A DNA stretch of 36,155 nucleotides from an uncultured Collinsella sp. Its GTDB lineage: Bacteria; Actinomycetota; Coriobacteriia; Coriobacteriales; Coriobacteriaceae. The notes beneath the pieces were generated by a model. That model was not told where the DNA came from and did no database searches. It saw only the letters and a program-made list of their open reading frames with translations. Below, in pieces: positions 7,244 through 14,780 of this stretch (positions within the stretch are counted from its first letter, which is position 1; the number at the start of each line of letters is the position of its first letter). The stretch spans positions 1 to 36,155 of the forward strand of contig CAKUHP010000016.1 of assembly GCA_934658705.1 (NCBI GenBank). The letters run 5' to 3'. Position numbers and translations under genes: made by a program.

Positions 7244-7891
7244 ATGGGTTTCATCAATTTTATCGCCGAGCTGCTTAAGGATCCGCGCACCGCGATCGCC
7301 AGCTGGATCGCCGCCGGCCCGCTTATGGCCTATGGCTGCGTGTTCCTGATTATCTTTATCGAGACGGGCGTCGTGTTCTTCCCGTTCCTCCCCGGCGACT
7401 CGCTGCTGTTCGCCTCGGGCTTCTTCGCCCACAACGGTGGCTTTAACATCGTGGCGCTTTTGGCCACTGCGTGGGCCGCGGCTATCCTGGGCGACCAGTG
7501 CAACTTTATGATCGGCCACTTCTTTGGCCGCAAGATCATCGCCTCGGGCAAGGTGAAGGCCATGACGCCCGAGCGCATCAAAAAGTCCGAGGACTTCCTG
7601 GACAAGTGGGGTCACCTGGCCATCTTCCTCGGCCGCTTCTTCCCGTTCATCCGCACCTTCGTGCCCTTTATCGCCGGCATGGGCGGCATGCACTGGCGCA
7701 ACTTTGTCATCTTTAACGTGCTGGGCGGCATTACCTGGTCGACGGTCTTTACGCTGCTGGGCTACTTCTTTGGCGGCATTCCCTTTGTGCAGGAGCACTT
7801 TGAGCTGCTGATCGTCGGCATCGTCGCCGTGTCGATCATTCCGACTGTGGTCGGCCTGGTCAAGTCCAAGCTCGGGAAGAAGAACGCCTAA
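7244..7891 (+). CDS. DedA family (VTT domain) membrane protein
   Basis: A 215-residue polytopic membrane protein of the DedA/SNARE-associated family. Some members flip undecaprenyl phosphate or other lipids across the membrane, and others affect membrane potential and resistance to cationic compounds. Visible family motifs are the acidic loop ETGVVFFPFLPGDSLLF with its PGD, and the re-entrant GRFFPFIRTFVPFIAGMGGM (GRFxPxxRxxxPxxAG). Hydrophobic segments lie near residues 20-50, 65-90, 145-170 and 180-205. The C-terminus is basic (KSKLGKKNA). The start is ATG at 7244 with GAGAGG (7229-7234). Upstream in-frame codons have no ribosome site. It is divergent from cysE and followed by its own terminator, so probably a single gene. 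The substrate is not defined by sequence. Confidence 0.93.
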   Translation: MGFINFIAELLKDPRTAIASWIAAGPLMAYGCVFLIIFIETGVVFFPFLPGDSLLFASGFFAHNGGFNIVALLATAWAAAILGDQCNFMIGHFFGRKIIASGKVKAMTPERIKKSEDFLDKWGHLAIFLGRFFPFIRTFVPFIAGMGGMHWRNFVIFNVLGGITWSTVFTLLGYFFGGIPFVQEHFELLIVGIVAVSIIPTVVGLVKSKLGKKNA

Positions 7892-7920
7892 GCGTTTTGC
7901 AAGACAATTTGCTGCAACGG

Positions 7921-7957
7921 AAAAAAGGCCCGTCATCGTTGGATGGCGGACCTTTTC
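7921..7957. terminator. Bidirectional terminator after the DedA gene
   Basis: AAAAAAGG..CCG..CATC (7921-7937) pairs imperfectly with GATG..CGG..CCTTTT (7942-7956) around a short loop. The A and T tracts make it work on both strands, ending the DedA gene and the convergent anchored-protein gene. Confidence 0.8.
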
Positions 7958-7992
7958 CATTTTTAGGCTGGCGTGCGATGCCTTGCTTGTGC

Positions 7993-8799
7993 CTACTGGA
8001 CTTCGCTCAACTTCTGCAGCACACGTCCTTGGACCTCAAGGTAGTAGGCCTCGTCCTCGGCGGACAGCGAACTTTCGTCAACGCTGTCGAACTTTTGCGA
8101 CCACTCGCTGTACTGCTGCATCATCGATCCGTAGTCGGCAAGCATCGAGGCGGTGTCGTCTGAGTTCTCGTACTTCTTCATGAACTCGACGTAGCTGTTC
8201 ATAAACTGCTCGTAGCCGTCCATCATGGCACGGAAGTCAGAAGAGGACGTAGCCGGAGTGGATTCGGTGGAGCTGTCGGCGGAGCTTTCGTCGGTCGCAT
8301 CGCTAGATTCATCAGTTGATTCTTGAGCCTTATTTAGCGTGATTTCGAGGGTTTTATCCTCGCCGTCAAACGAGAGGCTAAGCCCAGCGCCGCTTGGAGC
8401 CTTGGCTTTAAAGTAATCGGTGCCTTCGCCGGAGAAATCTGTATAGCCTGCATCCTTGCACGATTGGATGTAGTCGTCGTAATCAGAGTGCGTTACCTCC
8501 TGCAGCGTTGCATAGAAATAGGTGTCGCTGTTGCTGCTGATCTCGCCCTTGTTTGTCTTGGGCTTGGGCAACTCGGTCGCGAGCCCGCTGCTGGGCCAGG
8601 TGAACGTGTCGACGGTCTTTGAGGGGCTCGAAGAGCCGCAGCCGCTCACACACGAGCTGATGCGTGCCAAGATAATCAGGATAACGAGCACCGCCAGAAC
8701 GATCGGCCATTTCTTTTTGCCTTTGGGCGGCTTGCCGTCGGGCGTCGAAACCGTTTGGGGGACGCCATTATCCCCGCTGCCTGAAGCTTCCCAATCCAT
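7993..8799 (-). CDS. Membrane-anchored secreted protein of unknown function
   Basis: A 268-residue protein. A polar N-terminal segment with GKPPKGKKKW is followed by one membrane helix (PIVLAVLVILIILARISSCV), then CGSSSPS and a large outside part. The outside part has a compact region around residues 75-145 (TYFYATLQEVTHSDYDDYIQSC through FDGEDKTLEITLN) resembling small domains found in anchored proteins of related bacteria (possibly DUF6591; not verified). A Ser/Thr/Asp/Glu-rich linker and a helical C-terminal domain (MMDGYEQFMNSYVEFMKKYEN..) follow. Cys residues after the helix leave lipid modification possible, but no standard lipobox is placed at the N-terminus. ATG at 8799 follows AAGGA. 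The gene is divergent from the PH-like gene, and the perfect 22-bp inverted repeat lies between them. Confidence 0.82.
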   Translation of the reverse strand: MDWEASGSGDNGVPQTVSTPDGKPPKGKKKWPIVLAVLVILIILARISSCVSGCGSSSPSKTVDTFTWPSSGLATELPKPKTNKGEISSNSDTYFYATLQEVTHSDYDDYIQSCKDAGYTDFSGEGTDYFKAKAPSGAGLSLSFDGEDKTLEITLNKAQESTDESSDATDESSADSSTESTPATSSSDFRAMMDGYEQFMNSYVEFMKKYENSDDTASMLADYGSMMQQYSEWSQKFDSVDESSLSAEDEAYYLEVQGRVLQKLSEVQ

Positions 8800-8860
8800 A
8801 GTTGTTCCTTCCCTCGATATGGATGACACTGCTTCGAATTGTGGCTGTGGGCTGCGGGGA

Positions 8861-8914
8861 TTTCATCAGCTGTCAACTGAATCCGGCGAGAAATTCAGTT
8901 GACAGCTGATGAAA
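8861..8914. promoter_or_regulatory. Perfect 22-bp inverted repeat between divergent genes
   Basis: The arm at 8861-8882 is the exact reverse complement of 8893-8914, with a 10-nt centre. Each arm contains TTCAGTTGACAGCTGA (read inward or outward), itself a near-dyad that matches the 17-bp palindrome at 12580-12596 upstream of the kinase gene. It is neither a terminator (no T tract) nor coding. I read it as a paired operator controlling the divergent genes at 8799 and 8968. Confidence 0.6.
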
Positions 8915-8967
8915 TAATTTGCCCGGTGTTTAGGATGGGAGGAAAACGTTGGACGGGAGATGACGGC

Positions 8968-9591
8968 GTGGACGAGTACAATCTGGCGCCCGGCGAACTC
9001 ATCATCATGCAGACCTCGAATGCGCGCCTGGGCGTTGGCTCTGGTAGCGAGGCTCTCGATGAGATCGTGCTTACAAATATGAATCTAATCTTGGTCGCAA
9101 CGGTCTCCGAGGGGCTGTTTAGGACTCGACGCTACCTCAAACGTTGTCCGCTCGATTCGATTCTGTGTTCGGCGGACATTCCCCAGGCTATCGCCGCGCG
9201 TGTGAATAGTACACCGGTGCTGCGAGTCGCATTTTCGGAGGAGACCGTTACGGTGAGCTTTACCGAAGGCGGCAAGCGCCTTGCCGATCGTTGGGCCGAA
9301 AGCGTGCGCCGCGCGGCGGCGGGCAACATCGATGCCATCGATACTTCGGAGCTTCCCTCGGGCACAGCGGCAGAGATTGCCGATTTTGTAGACGGTGCCG
9401 TGGGCGTTGTCGGGGCAGTTGGCGACTCCATTGGTAGTGCCTTGGGGGCTTCTCTGAAGGTGCAAAAGCCTCATGCCGAGAAGATGGCTGCAAAGGCGAC
9501 GGCAAAGTGTCCCGGATGCCATGCGCCCGTCGCGGGACGCAAGGGCCAAGGCGTTGTTTGTTCGTACTGCGATACCAAGTTTGTGCTGTAG
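8968..9591 (+). CDS. PH/GRAM-like protein with C-terminal zinc ribbon
   Basis: A 207-residue cytoplasmic protein. The first 90 residues (DEYNLAPGELIIMQTSN, then LDEIVLTNMNLILVA and FRTRRYLKRCPLDSI) have the strand pattern of bacterial PH- or GRAM-like domains. A hydrophobic, Gly/Ala-rich middle follows (FVDGAVGVVGAVGDSIGSALGASL). The end is a zinc ribbon (CPGC.HAPVAGRKGQGVVCSYC). GTG at 8968 is chosen because GGGAG (8955-8959) lies 8 bases upstream. An ATG at 8935 is in frame but weaker, and a TTG at 8899 falls inside the inverted repeat. It is followed 12 bases later by the SPFH gene, so the two are an operon. A membrane-linked sensing or scaffold role is inference. Confidence 0.8.
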   Translation: MDEYNLAPGELIIMQTSNARLGVGSGSEALDEIVLTNMNLILVATVSEGLFRTRRYLKRCPLDSILCSADIPQAIAARVNSTPVLRVAFSEETVTVSFTEGGKRLADRWAESVRRAAAGNIDAIDTSELPSGTAAEIADFVDGAVGVVGAVGDSIGSALGASLKVQKPHAEKMAAKATAKCPGCHAPVAGRKGQGVVCSYCDTKFVL

Positions 9592-9603
9592 GGTGAGGTG
9601 ACT

Positions 9604-10800
9604 GTGGGTATTGTGAATGTTGCCATCGACTCGCTCGGTGGCGTGCTCGCCGATCAATGGAAAGATATTGTCACGGCTGGTCACTTTGACGAGCATGTCG
9701 TGGTTGCTCCGGGGGTGCGTAAGGTCGGGCAAAACGGGCGCGGCGGAAACTACGGATCGAATGACGTTCTGTCCAACGGGTCGCTCATTTTTGTTCCCGA
9801 GAACACCGCAGCATTTATCTTTAGCCAGGCGGGCATCGAGCAGGTCATTACGGAGCCGGGCGGTTTTGAGTATCGCGACGGCGAGGCTTCGGTATTTGAT
9901 GACCGTGACCGCGAGGAGCAGGGCGTCCTCAAAATGGTCCTCGGGCAGGCGGCCCGTCGTGTCGGCTATGCAGGTATGTCGCCTTCGCAGAAGCGTGTGG
10001 CGTTTGTCAATCTGCGCGAAATCCGCGGTATCAAGTTTGGCACGCGCGGGCCACTCGCATATAACGACTTGTTTTACGGTGCGGATCTTGAGGTCTTCGC
10101 GTATGGCCAGCTGTCGCTGCAGGTAGTGGATGCCGAGCGCTTTATCAGGAATTTTCTTCCTGCGAACACCTATAGCTATTCGCTTGACGATCCGCGCGCG
10201 CGGAGCATGCTGATTGCAGAGTTCCTGGCATCGCTCATTGTGGCCACGAATGCCCTGTCGTCCGAGGTTCGGATTTCGCAGCTGCCTTCACACGTCAACG
10301 AAATTCGTCACATGATTCTGAATGAGGGCGATAACGCGGGGACATGGCAAGACCGCTTTGGCATCAAGCTTGTTCAGGTTGCCATCGAAAACATCGAATT
10401 CTCCGATGACTCGCGCGAGCTTATCAAGAGCTATGCGAAAAAGAAGCTGGATGTTAGCGCTTACGAGGGGGTTTCTAAGCAGGCAGCCGATGTGGCGGCT
10501 CAGCAGATGATTGCCGAGGGCGTGCGCGAGAACGGGTTTGGCGCTGCGGGCGGCATGGTGCTCGGCATGGGGCTGGCGGGGATGCTCAACCCCCGCAACG
10601 CTTCCGTCGAAAGCGATGCAGGCGCAGGCCGTATGCCGGATACGGTGGAGTCCAAGGGGGCGCCAGGGGACGGTACCGAGCCTGCGCGAACGCTTGAGGA
10701 TCAAATAGAGGCCGTAAAGAAATTCAAGGAGCTTCTCGATGCCGGGATTTTGACGCAAGAAGAGTTTGATGCCAAGAAGCGCGAGATTCTCGGGCTGTAG
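9604..10800 (+). CDS. SPFH-domain protein with SHOCT C-terminus (YdjI-like)
   Basis: A 398-residue protein of the SPFH/prohibitin-like group close to Bacillus YdjI. The N-terminus MGIVNVAIDSLGGVLADQWKD is typical of that group. The SPFH core is near residues 25-260 (NDVLSNGSLIFVPENTAAFIF, VDAERFIRNFLP). A helical region with Ala-rich turns follows (KKLDVSAYEGVSKQAADVAAQQMIAEGV). After a Gly/Met-rich linker, the last 35 residues are a SHOCT module (LEDQIEAVKKFKELLDAGILTQEEFDAKK). GTG at 9604 is preferred over 9598, because GAGG lies 5 bases before it and the family N-terminus then fits. YdjI works with PspA in envelope stress in Bacillus. A membrane-organising role here is inference. A terminator follows. 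Confidence 0.9.
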   Translation: MGIVNVAIDSLGGVLADQWKDIVTAGHFDEHVVVAPGVRKVGQNGRGGNYGSNDVLSNGSLIFVPENTAAFIFSQAGIEQVITEPGGFEYRDGEASVFDDRDREEQGVLKMVLGQAARRVGYAGMSPSQKRVAFVNLREIRGIKFGTRGPLAYNDLFYGADLEVFAYGQLSLQVVDAERFIRNFLPANTYSYSLDDPRARSMLIAEFLASLIVATNALSSEVRISQLPSHVNEIRHMILNEGDNAGTWQDRFGIKLVQVAIENIEFSDDSRELIKSYAKKKLDVSAYEGVSKQAADVAAQQMIAEGVRENGFGAAGGMVLGMGLAGMLNPRNASVESDAGAGRMPDTVESKGAPGDGTEPARTLEDQIEAVKKFKELLDAGILTQEEFDAKKREILGL

Positions 10801-10807
10801 AAGTGTG

Positions 10808-10837
10808 GAAGGGCCGGTGTGACGCCGGCCCTTCTTT
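10808..10837 (+). terminator. Rho-independent terminator after the SPFH gene
   Basis: GAAGGGCCGG (10808-10817) pairs with CCGGCCCTTC (10825-10834) around a 7-nt loop, followed by TTTG. It lies between the convergent SPFH and kinase genes. The minus-strand copy is followed by CACACTTC, so it favours the plus strand. Confidence 0.85.
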
Positions 10838-10868
10838 GTGTTATGGAATCATTCGAGGCGCTCCGGCC

Positions 10869-12512
10869 CTACCACTGGGCGGCGTAGATATCGCAGCTTG
10901 CGTGCGGGGGCGGATTGTTGACGTCGATCGAAACGGGGACCGTGGAGCCGACGGCGGGGCAGTCGCAAAAATTGTTATAGCCGGCAACGATGTTGCCCTG
11001 CTTGTCGCGCAGGATGGCCGATAGGAACACCTGGGTCTTATCAAAGCCGCTCGGGACGCTCTGGAGTTTGAGTTTTGCCGAGAACGAATACATGCCGTCC
11101 GCCTCGGCGGATTCGGCGCTATCGAACAGCTCGTATGTCGGTGCTTCGGTGGCGGTGGCAAGTGCAACGCCGCTGGGTGTGACGGCTTCGAACTCAACGC
11201 GTGCGGGAGCGGTGCCGTTTCCCGTCTGATCGCCAAAGTAGACGGTCTGGCCGGGCTCGATAGCACTGTAGATTTTCTCATCCGTAAAGATCAGGTTGTC
11301 GTCCGCATCGTATCCGTAGATCTCGACGGTGGGAAATGCGATGGCGGCAGAGCCGTCGGAGTTTTTAAGACCGATGCCAAAGTGGACGTATCCGTGCTCA
11401 CTAACCGACCAGCCGGACTCTACGATTGAGAGCTCGGCGGACAGACGTCTGGTATCGCTTGCCGTATTTGCCTTTTGTGGAGCGGAGGCGCCGCCGGATT
11501 GGTCGGCTTGCGACGAGGACGCGCGGTCGCCGCTGTTTTCCTGAGCGGCGTGAAAGGACGAAATGGCAATCGCGCCGCCAGCTAGCAAACCGGCAAGCAC
11601 TGCGGCGATGAGTATCAGTTTTAGCAGAAGACTGCCGAGGGCCTGAGCTCCGGTTTTCTCCGGATGATGCTTTTGAGCGTGCGTCTTTGTCGTCGCTTTT
11701 GCCTTGTCGGCTTGCTGGTCTGCGCTAGAAGATGCCCCGTCGCCTTTTGGTTGGGACGAGCCGGCGAGCGCCTCTGCCATCTCGGTCGCAGACTGGAACC
11801 GCGCGCTTGGCTCAAACGAGCAAGCGCGCGTGATGGCATGGACAAGCTTTGCGGGCGCATGCTCAAGAATCGCCTTAAGCGCTTGCTCGTACGTCTCGTC
11901 ATCGGGCCGGATGCCCGTGAGTGCGAAGCCAAGGACGCGTCCAATGGAGTAGACGTCGCTGCGCGCGTCGGTCTGGGCAAAGCCATATTGCTCGGGCGAG
12001 GCGAAGCCCCAGGTTCCGAGGGAAGTCGTGTCCTTGCTCGCCCCTTCGACGCGCATACGGGCAATGCCGAGGTCGATGAGGTGCGCGCCGTCCGCAGCGG
12101 CCACAATATTGTTGGGGGAGATATCGCGGTGGACGATGCCGTGTCGGTGAAGTTCCTCCGCTGCCTCGCAAAGCTCGATGCCGAGCGAGACGGTGGACTC
12201 CGGCGTCAGCGGCCCATCGGTTTCGATAACTTTGGAAAGCGTTCGACCTGGCACGAAGTCGTAGACGACAACAAAGTGCTCGGGCAGTTCGTAGGTCGCC
12301 TCGACGCGAGGGAGGCGGGGCGAGCCGCATTCGGTGAGTGCCGACCATACATTGCGGCGGGCAAGTTCCTGCCGCATCTTTTTTCGCACGAAGGGACCGG
12401 CTCCGTCGATCGTGACGAGTTCGGTGATGCCGTCTTCGCCGCGCGCGAGCACCTGCTCGACGCGATAGGTGTCGTCGAGGCTCATGGCGTGCATGAGCTG
12501 GTTGTCGTTCAA
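10869..12512 (-). CDS. Membrane-anchored Hanks-type Ser/Thr protein kinase
   Basis: A 547-residue protein with a cytoplasmic kinase domain (about residues 15-250), a charged linker, one membrane helix (294-318, LLLKLILIAAVLAGLLAGGAIAI) and an outside domain of about 225 residues. The catalytic loop is HRDISPNN (His128, Asp130, Asn135). The metal motif is IDLG (Asp147) instead of DFG, and the activation segment ends GTWGFASPEQY. The ATP Lys is probably one of Lys44/Lys45. The Gly-rich loop is poor (ARGEDGIT), so activity may be weak, though the key Asp residues remain. The outside domain is beta-rich with no PASTA repeats. It may sense an envelope signal. The start is TTG at 12512 with GGGAGG 5 bases upstream. 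The later ATG codons lack a ribosome site. A palindrome at 12580-12596 lies 68 bases upstream. Confidence 0.9.
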   Translation of the reverse strand: MNDNQLMHAMSLDDTYRVEQVLARGEDGITELVTIDGAGPFVRKKMRQELARRNVWSALTECGSPRLPRVEATYELPEHFVVVYDFVPGRTLSKVIETDGPLTPESTVSLGIELCEAAEELHRHGIVHRDISPNNIVAAADGAHLIDLGIARMRVEGASKDTTSLGTWGFASPEQYGFAQTDARSDVYSIGRVLGFALTGIRPDDETYEQALKAILEHAPAKLVHAITRACSFEPSARFQSATEMAEALAGSSQPKGDGASSSADQQADKAKATTKTHAQKHHPEKTGAQALGSLLLKLILIAAVLAGLLAGGAIAISSFHAAQENSGDRASSSQADQSGGASAPQKANTASDTRRLSAELSIVESGWSVSEHGYVHFGIGLKNSDGSAAIAFPTVEIYGYDADDNLIFTDEKIYSAIEPGQTVYFGDQTGNGTAPARVEFEAVTPSGVALATATEAPTYELFDSAESAEADGMYSFSAKLKLQSVPSGFDKTQVFLSAILRDKQGNIVAGYNNFCDCPAVGSTVPVSIDVNNPPPHASCDIYAAQW

Positions 12513-12579
12513 GCCGTCCTCCCTTCATGTTAGCTGGGCAAATGCCCCAAGAATGATATGACAACGATTGTTTCGTTTG

Positions 12580-12596
12580 TTCAGTTGGCAACTGAA
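12580..12596. promoter_or_regulatory. 17-bp palindrome upstream of the kinase gene
   Basis: TTCAGTTGGCAACTGAA has perfect 8-bp arms around one base. It lies in the short gap between the XRE-like regulator gene and the kinase gene. The same half-site (TTCAGTTG.CA.CTGA) occurs in both arms of the inverted repeat at 8861-8914. A common regulator is likely, and the neighbouring XRE-like protein is the nearest candidate. Confidence 0.6.
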
Positions 12597-12644
12597 TCGG
12601 GTGTGGAGGTGATGGGGCTGCGGGGCTCGCGAAGGCTTGGGCGT

Positions 12645-13097
12645 CTATTTGAGCGGATTGGTTCCCAGAAGCGTCTTTTCGCCTAAACGGTAGAGCTCGT
12701 CGTCGGTGCAGGCGCGGCTCATACCGCGCTCGATGCACCAGATGATGATGGCGTCGCGGCGATCCTTGCACCAAAGCTCAGCGACACTGTCGAGTCTCAG
12801 AAGGCGCTGCGTTTCTCGAAGCGTGCAGCCGATGCCGAGCGCCAGCATGATGGCGTGGTCTCGGCCGGGGCGGCTTTTGCCGGCAAAGATGTCGTACACA
12901 ACAGTCGGGTTGAGGCCCGAGTTGCGTGCGACGTCCGAGCGCTTGATGCGGCGCTCGTCGATGAGGCAACGCAAGTACGAGGGAAGCGTTTGGTCAACGG
13001 TCTCGCCTTCGTCAAGATAAGCGTCGATGCTCGAGCTTGCCAGCAGTCGCTTGAGCAGGTCTTCTGTCAGGTGTTCACGTTTGTTCTGAGTTGCCAA
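12645..13097 (-). CDS. XRE-like helix-turn-helix regulator
   Basis: A 150-residue protein. A helix-turn-helix of the lambda-repressor/XRE type spans roughly residues 43-100: LPSYLRCLIDERRIKRSDVARNS, then the recognition region GLNPTVVYDIFAGKSRPGRD, then MLALGIGCTLRETQRLLRL. The C-terminal part (WCKDRRDAIIIWCIERGMS) is helical and may dimerise or sense a signal. The start is TTG at 13097 with GGAG 5 bases upstream. No in-frame ATG has a better site. It lies upstream of and on the same strand as the kinase gene, about 130 bases apart, with the palindrome between them. The kinase may therefore be regulated separately, or the two genes may form one operon with an internal promoter. TATACT at 13132-13127 may be its own -10. 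Confidence 0.85.
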   Translation of the reverse strand: MATQNKREHLTEDLLKRLLASSSIDAYLDEGETVDQTLPSYLRCLIDERRIKRSDVARNSGLNPTVVYDIFAGKSRPGRDHAIMLALGIGCTLRETQRLLRLDSVAELWCKDRRDAIIIWCIERGMSRACTDDELYRLGEKTLLGTNPLK

Positions 13098-13430
13098 GAG
13101 GGCTCCAATCGTTGTCTAGACTTTAGAGTATATCGATAGGGCGATTACAAGACGCATGGGGTGAGTGGCTACTGTGCCTTACGGGGGGCGGTTTGCTCGG
13201 ATGAATTCCGAAGCAAATGAAAATACTTTACTTAGTTAAAGAAAAGCGTTTTATCCAAGGCGTACGGGGAGTACAATCTCGTGCATGCGAATCGACGCGC
13301 CATCGGCTTTGATGTTGCCCGCGTGTCCTGCCCGGCTCTACGCTCCGGGCGTGCGACGTTGCGACGCGGCCGGCTTCGGTCCTTGCGTGCGGGTTCGCGA
13401 GTATGCAACCGTGTATGTAAGGAGCGACAT
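13098..13430. other. Intergenic region with divergent promoters; ilvE leader
   Basis: No gene is seen in these 333 bases. On the plus strand TTTATC (13250-13255), 16 bases and TACAAT (13272-13277) form a plausible ilvE promoter, leaving a GC-rich leader of about 145 bases. The leader contains an in-frame GTG at 13281 without a ribosome site. I see no T-box specifier stem, leader peptide or clear attenuator. CTTTA/TAAAG (13226-13241) is a weak dyad. Confidence 0.4.
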
Positions 13431-14483
13431 ATGACTGTCGAGAAGAAGGATATCGATTGGGGTAGCCTCGGCTTTGGCTACATGAAGACCGACTACAGCT
13501 ACGAGGCCCATTGGAAGGATGGCGAGTGGGACGAGGGCGGCCTGACCACCGACCACACCATGCACGTCTCCGAGTGCGGCGGCATCTTCCATTACTGCCA
13601 GGAGGTCTTTGAGGGCCTGAAGGCTTACACCGCCGAGGATGGCAGCATCGTCTGCTTCCGTCCCGACATGAACGCCGAGCGTATGTACAACTCCGCCGAG
13701 CGTCTCGAGATGCCCCCGTTCCCCAAGGACAAGTTTGTCGAGGCCGTCAAGCAGGTCGTCTCTGCCAACGCCGCATGGGTTCCGCCCTTCGGCTCTGGCG
13801 CAACCCTGTACGTGCGCCCCTTTATGATCGGCTCCGGTGACGTGATCGGCGTGGCTCCCGCTCCTGAGTACACGTTCCGCATTCTCGTGACCCCGGTCGG
13901 TCCGTACTTTAAGGGTGGCCTCAAGCCCGTTAAGCTGCGCGTTTCCGAGTACGACCGTGCCGCACCGCACGGCACCGGCAACATCAAGGCCGGCCTTAAC
14001 TACGCCATGTCCCTCAAGCCCACGATGGAGGCTCACCGCGAGGGCTATGCCGAGAACCTGTATCTCGACTCCGAGTCCCGCACCTATGTCGAGGAGACCG
14101 GTGGCGCCAACGTACTGTTCGTGAAGGAGGACGGCACCCTCGTCGTTCCGCAGTCGCACACCGACTCCATCCTGCCTTCCATCACCCGTCGCTCGCTCGT
14201 TCAGGTCGCTGAGGACCTGGGTATGACCGTCGACCAGCGTCCCGTCGAGTGGGCCGAGGTCAAGGCCGGCACCTTTGTTGAGTGCGGTCTGTGCGGCACC
14301 GCTGCCGTCATCTCTCCGGTCGGCGAGATCGACAACAAGGTCTATGGCGCCGATGAGACCGTGACCTTCCCGGCTGGCTACACCGAGATTGGCCCCGTGA
14401 TGAAGAAGCTCCGCGAGACCCTGACGGGCATCCAGTCTGGTGCTGTTGAGGATAAGCACAACTGGGTTTGCGTCGTCGCGTAA
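13431..14483 (+). CDS. ilvE: Branched-chain amino acid aminotransferase
   Basis: A 350-residue class IV PLP aminotransferase. It moves the amino group between glutamate and the 2-oxo acids of Val, Leu and Ile, the last biosynthetic and first catabolic step. The family landmarks are VFEGLKAY near residue 60, the Arg of LYVRPFMIGSGD, the PLP Lys186 in GTGNIKAGLNYA, EETGGANVLFV, LPSITRRSL, and CGTAAVISPVG for the cofactor phosphate. The length matches the bacterial long type (BCAT type II, about 350 aa). The start is ATG at 13431, with AAGGAG (13419-13424) 6 bases upstream. The open frame to 13281 is leader. Codon use is strongly biased (GAG, GTC, AAG), which suggests high expression. Terminators follow. 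Confidence 0.96.
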   Translation: MTVEKKDIDWGSLGFGYMKTDYSYEAHWKDGEWDEGGLTTDHTMHVSECGGIFHYCQEVFEGLKAYTAEDGSIVCFRPDMNAERMYNSAERLEMPPFPKDKFVEAVKQVVSANAAWVPPFGSGATLYVRPFMIGSGDVIGVAPAPEYTFRILVTPVGPYFKGGLKPVKLRVSEYDRAAPHGTGNIKAGLNYAMSLKPTMEAHREGYAENLYLDSESRTYVEETGGANVLFVKEDGTLVVPQSHTDSILPSITRRSLVQVAEDLGMTVDQRPVEWAEVKAGTFVECGLCGTAAVISPVGEIDNKVYGADETVTFPAGYTEIGPVMKKLRETLTGIQSGAVEDKHNWVCVVA

Positions 14484-14503
14484 CTCGCCTTACGGATTAG
14501 TCC

Positions 14504-14628
14504 GGCCCGAGGGCAGTCTTCCTTTCCGGCGCGTCCTCGGACATGAAAGAACCCCCGCTGCGCACTTCGTGCGGCGGGGGTTCTTTCGTCCTGCGGAATG
14601 CGCCGGAAAGGAAGACTGCCCTCGGGCC
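14504..14628. repeat. 29-bp perfect inverted repeat enclosing a terminator hairpin
   Basis: The arm 14504-14532 is the exact reverse complement of 14600-14628 (core GGCAGTCTTCCTTTCCGGCG). Between them sits a second, independent long hairpin (14545-14587). The two nested stems could fold into one cruciform of about 125 bases. No ORF is present. It looks like a small non-coding mobile or repeat element inserted after ilvE. Confidence 0.75.
14545..14587. terminator. Strong inner hairpin after ilvE
   Basis: GAAAGAACCCCCGC (14545-14558) pairs perfectly with GCGGGGGTTCTTTC (14574-14587). The tip adds CGCAC/GTGCG with a 3-nt loop. The TTCTTTC end gives some U-richness in the plus sense and GAAAG on the other side gives the same for the minus strand, so it may stop transcription both ways. 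Confidence 0.75.
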
Positions 14629-14682
14629 TACGTTGCCTCGATATCGCCGTACGGGCAATAATAAATCTGAATAAAAGATGGC

Positions 14683-14707
14683 GCGCGGCCTTTTGGCCGC
14701 GCTTTTT
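14683..14707 (+). terminator. Second rho-independent terminator after ilvE
   Basis: GCGCGGCC (14683-14690) and GGCCGCGC (14695-14702) form a perfect stem with a TTTT loop, followed by TTTTT (14703-14707). Confidence 0.9.
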
Positions 14708-14715
14708 ATAAAGAA

Positions 14716-14743
14716 GGGGTCCAGGGCGATTGCCCTGGACCCC
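14716..14743 (-). terminator. Terminator of the lemA gene
   Basis: GGGGTCCAGGGC (14716-14727) pairs perfectly with GCCCTGGACCCC (14732-14743) around a 4-nt loop. On the minus strand it is followed by TTCTTTAT. It lies 37 bases after the lemA stop. Confidence 0.88.
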
Positions 14744-14780
14744 AAGGATTAATGCGCTGTCGGAAGCTCGGCCGTGTTTA

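Noticed and set aside
8899..8967. Upstream TTG start for the PH-like gene
   Set aside because: The codon lies inside the perfect inverted repeat and has no ribosome site. GTG at 8968 has GGGAG at good spacing.
11664..12533. Plus-strand frame opposite the kinase gene
   Set aside because: It is fully antisense to the kinase domain, whose catalytic motifs are clear, and has no ribosome site.
13281..13430. T-box or peptide attenuator before ilvE
   Set aside because: No T-box consensus, specifier loop, antiterminator/terminator pair or Leu/Ile/Val-rich leader peptide was found.
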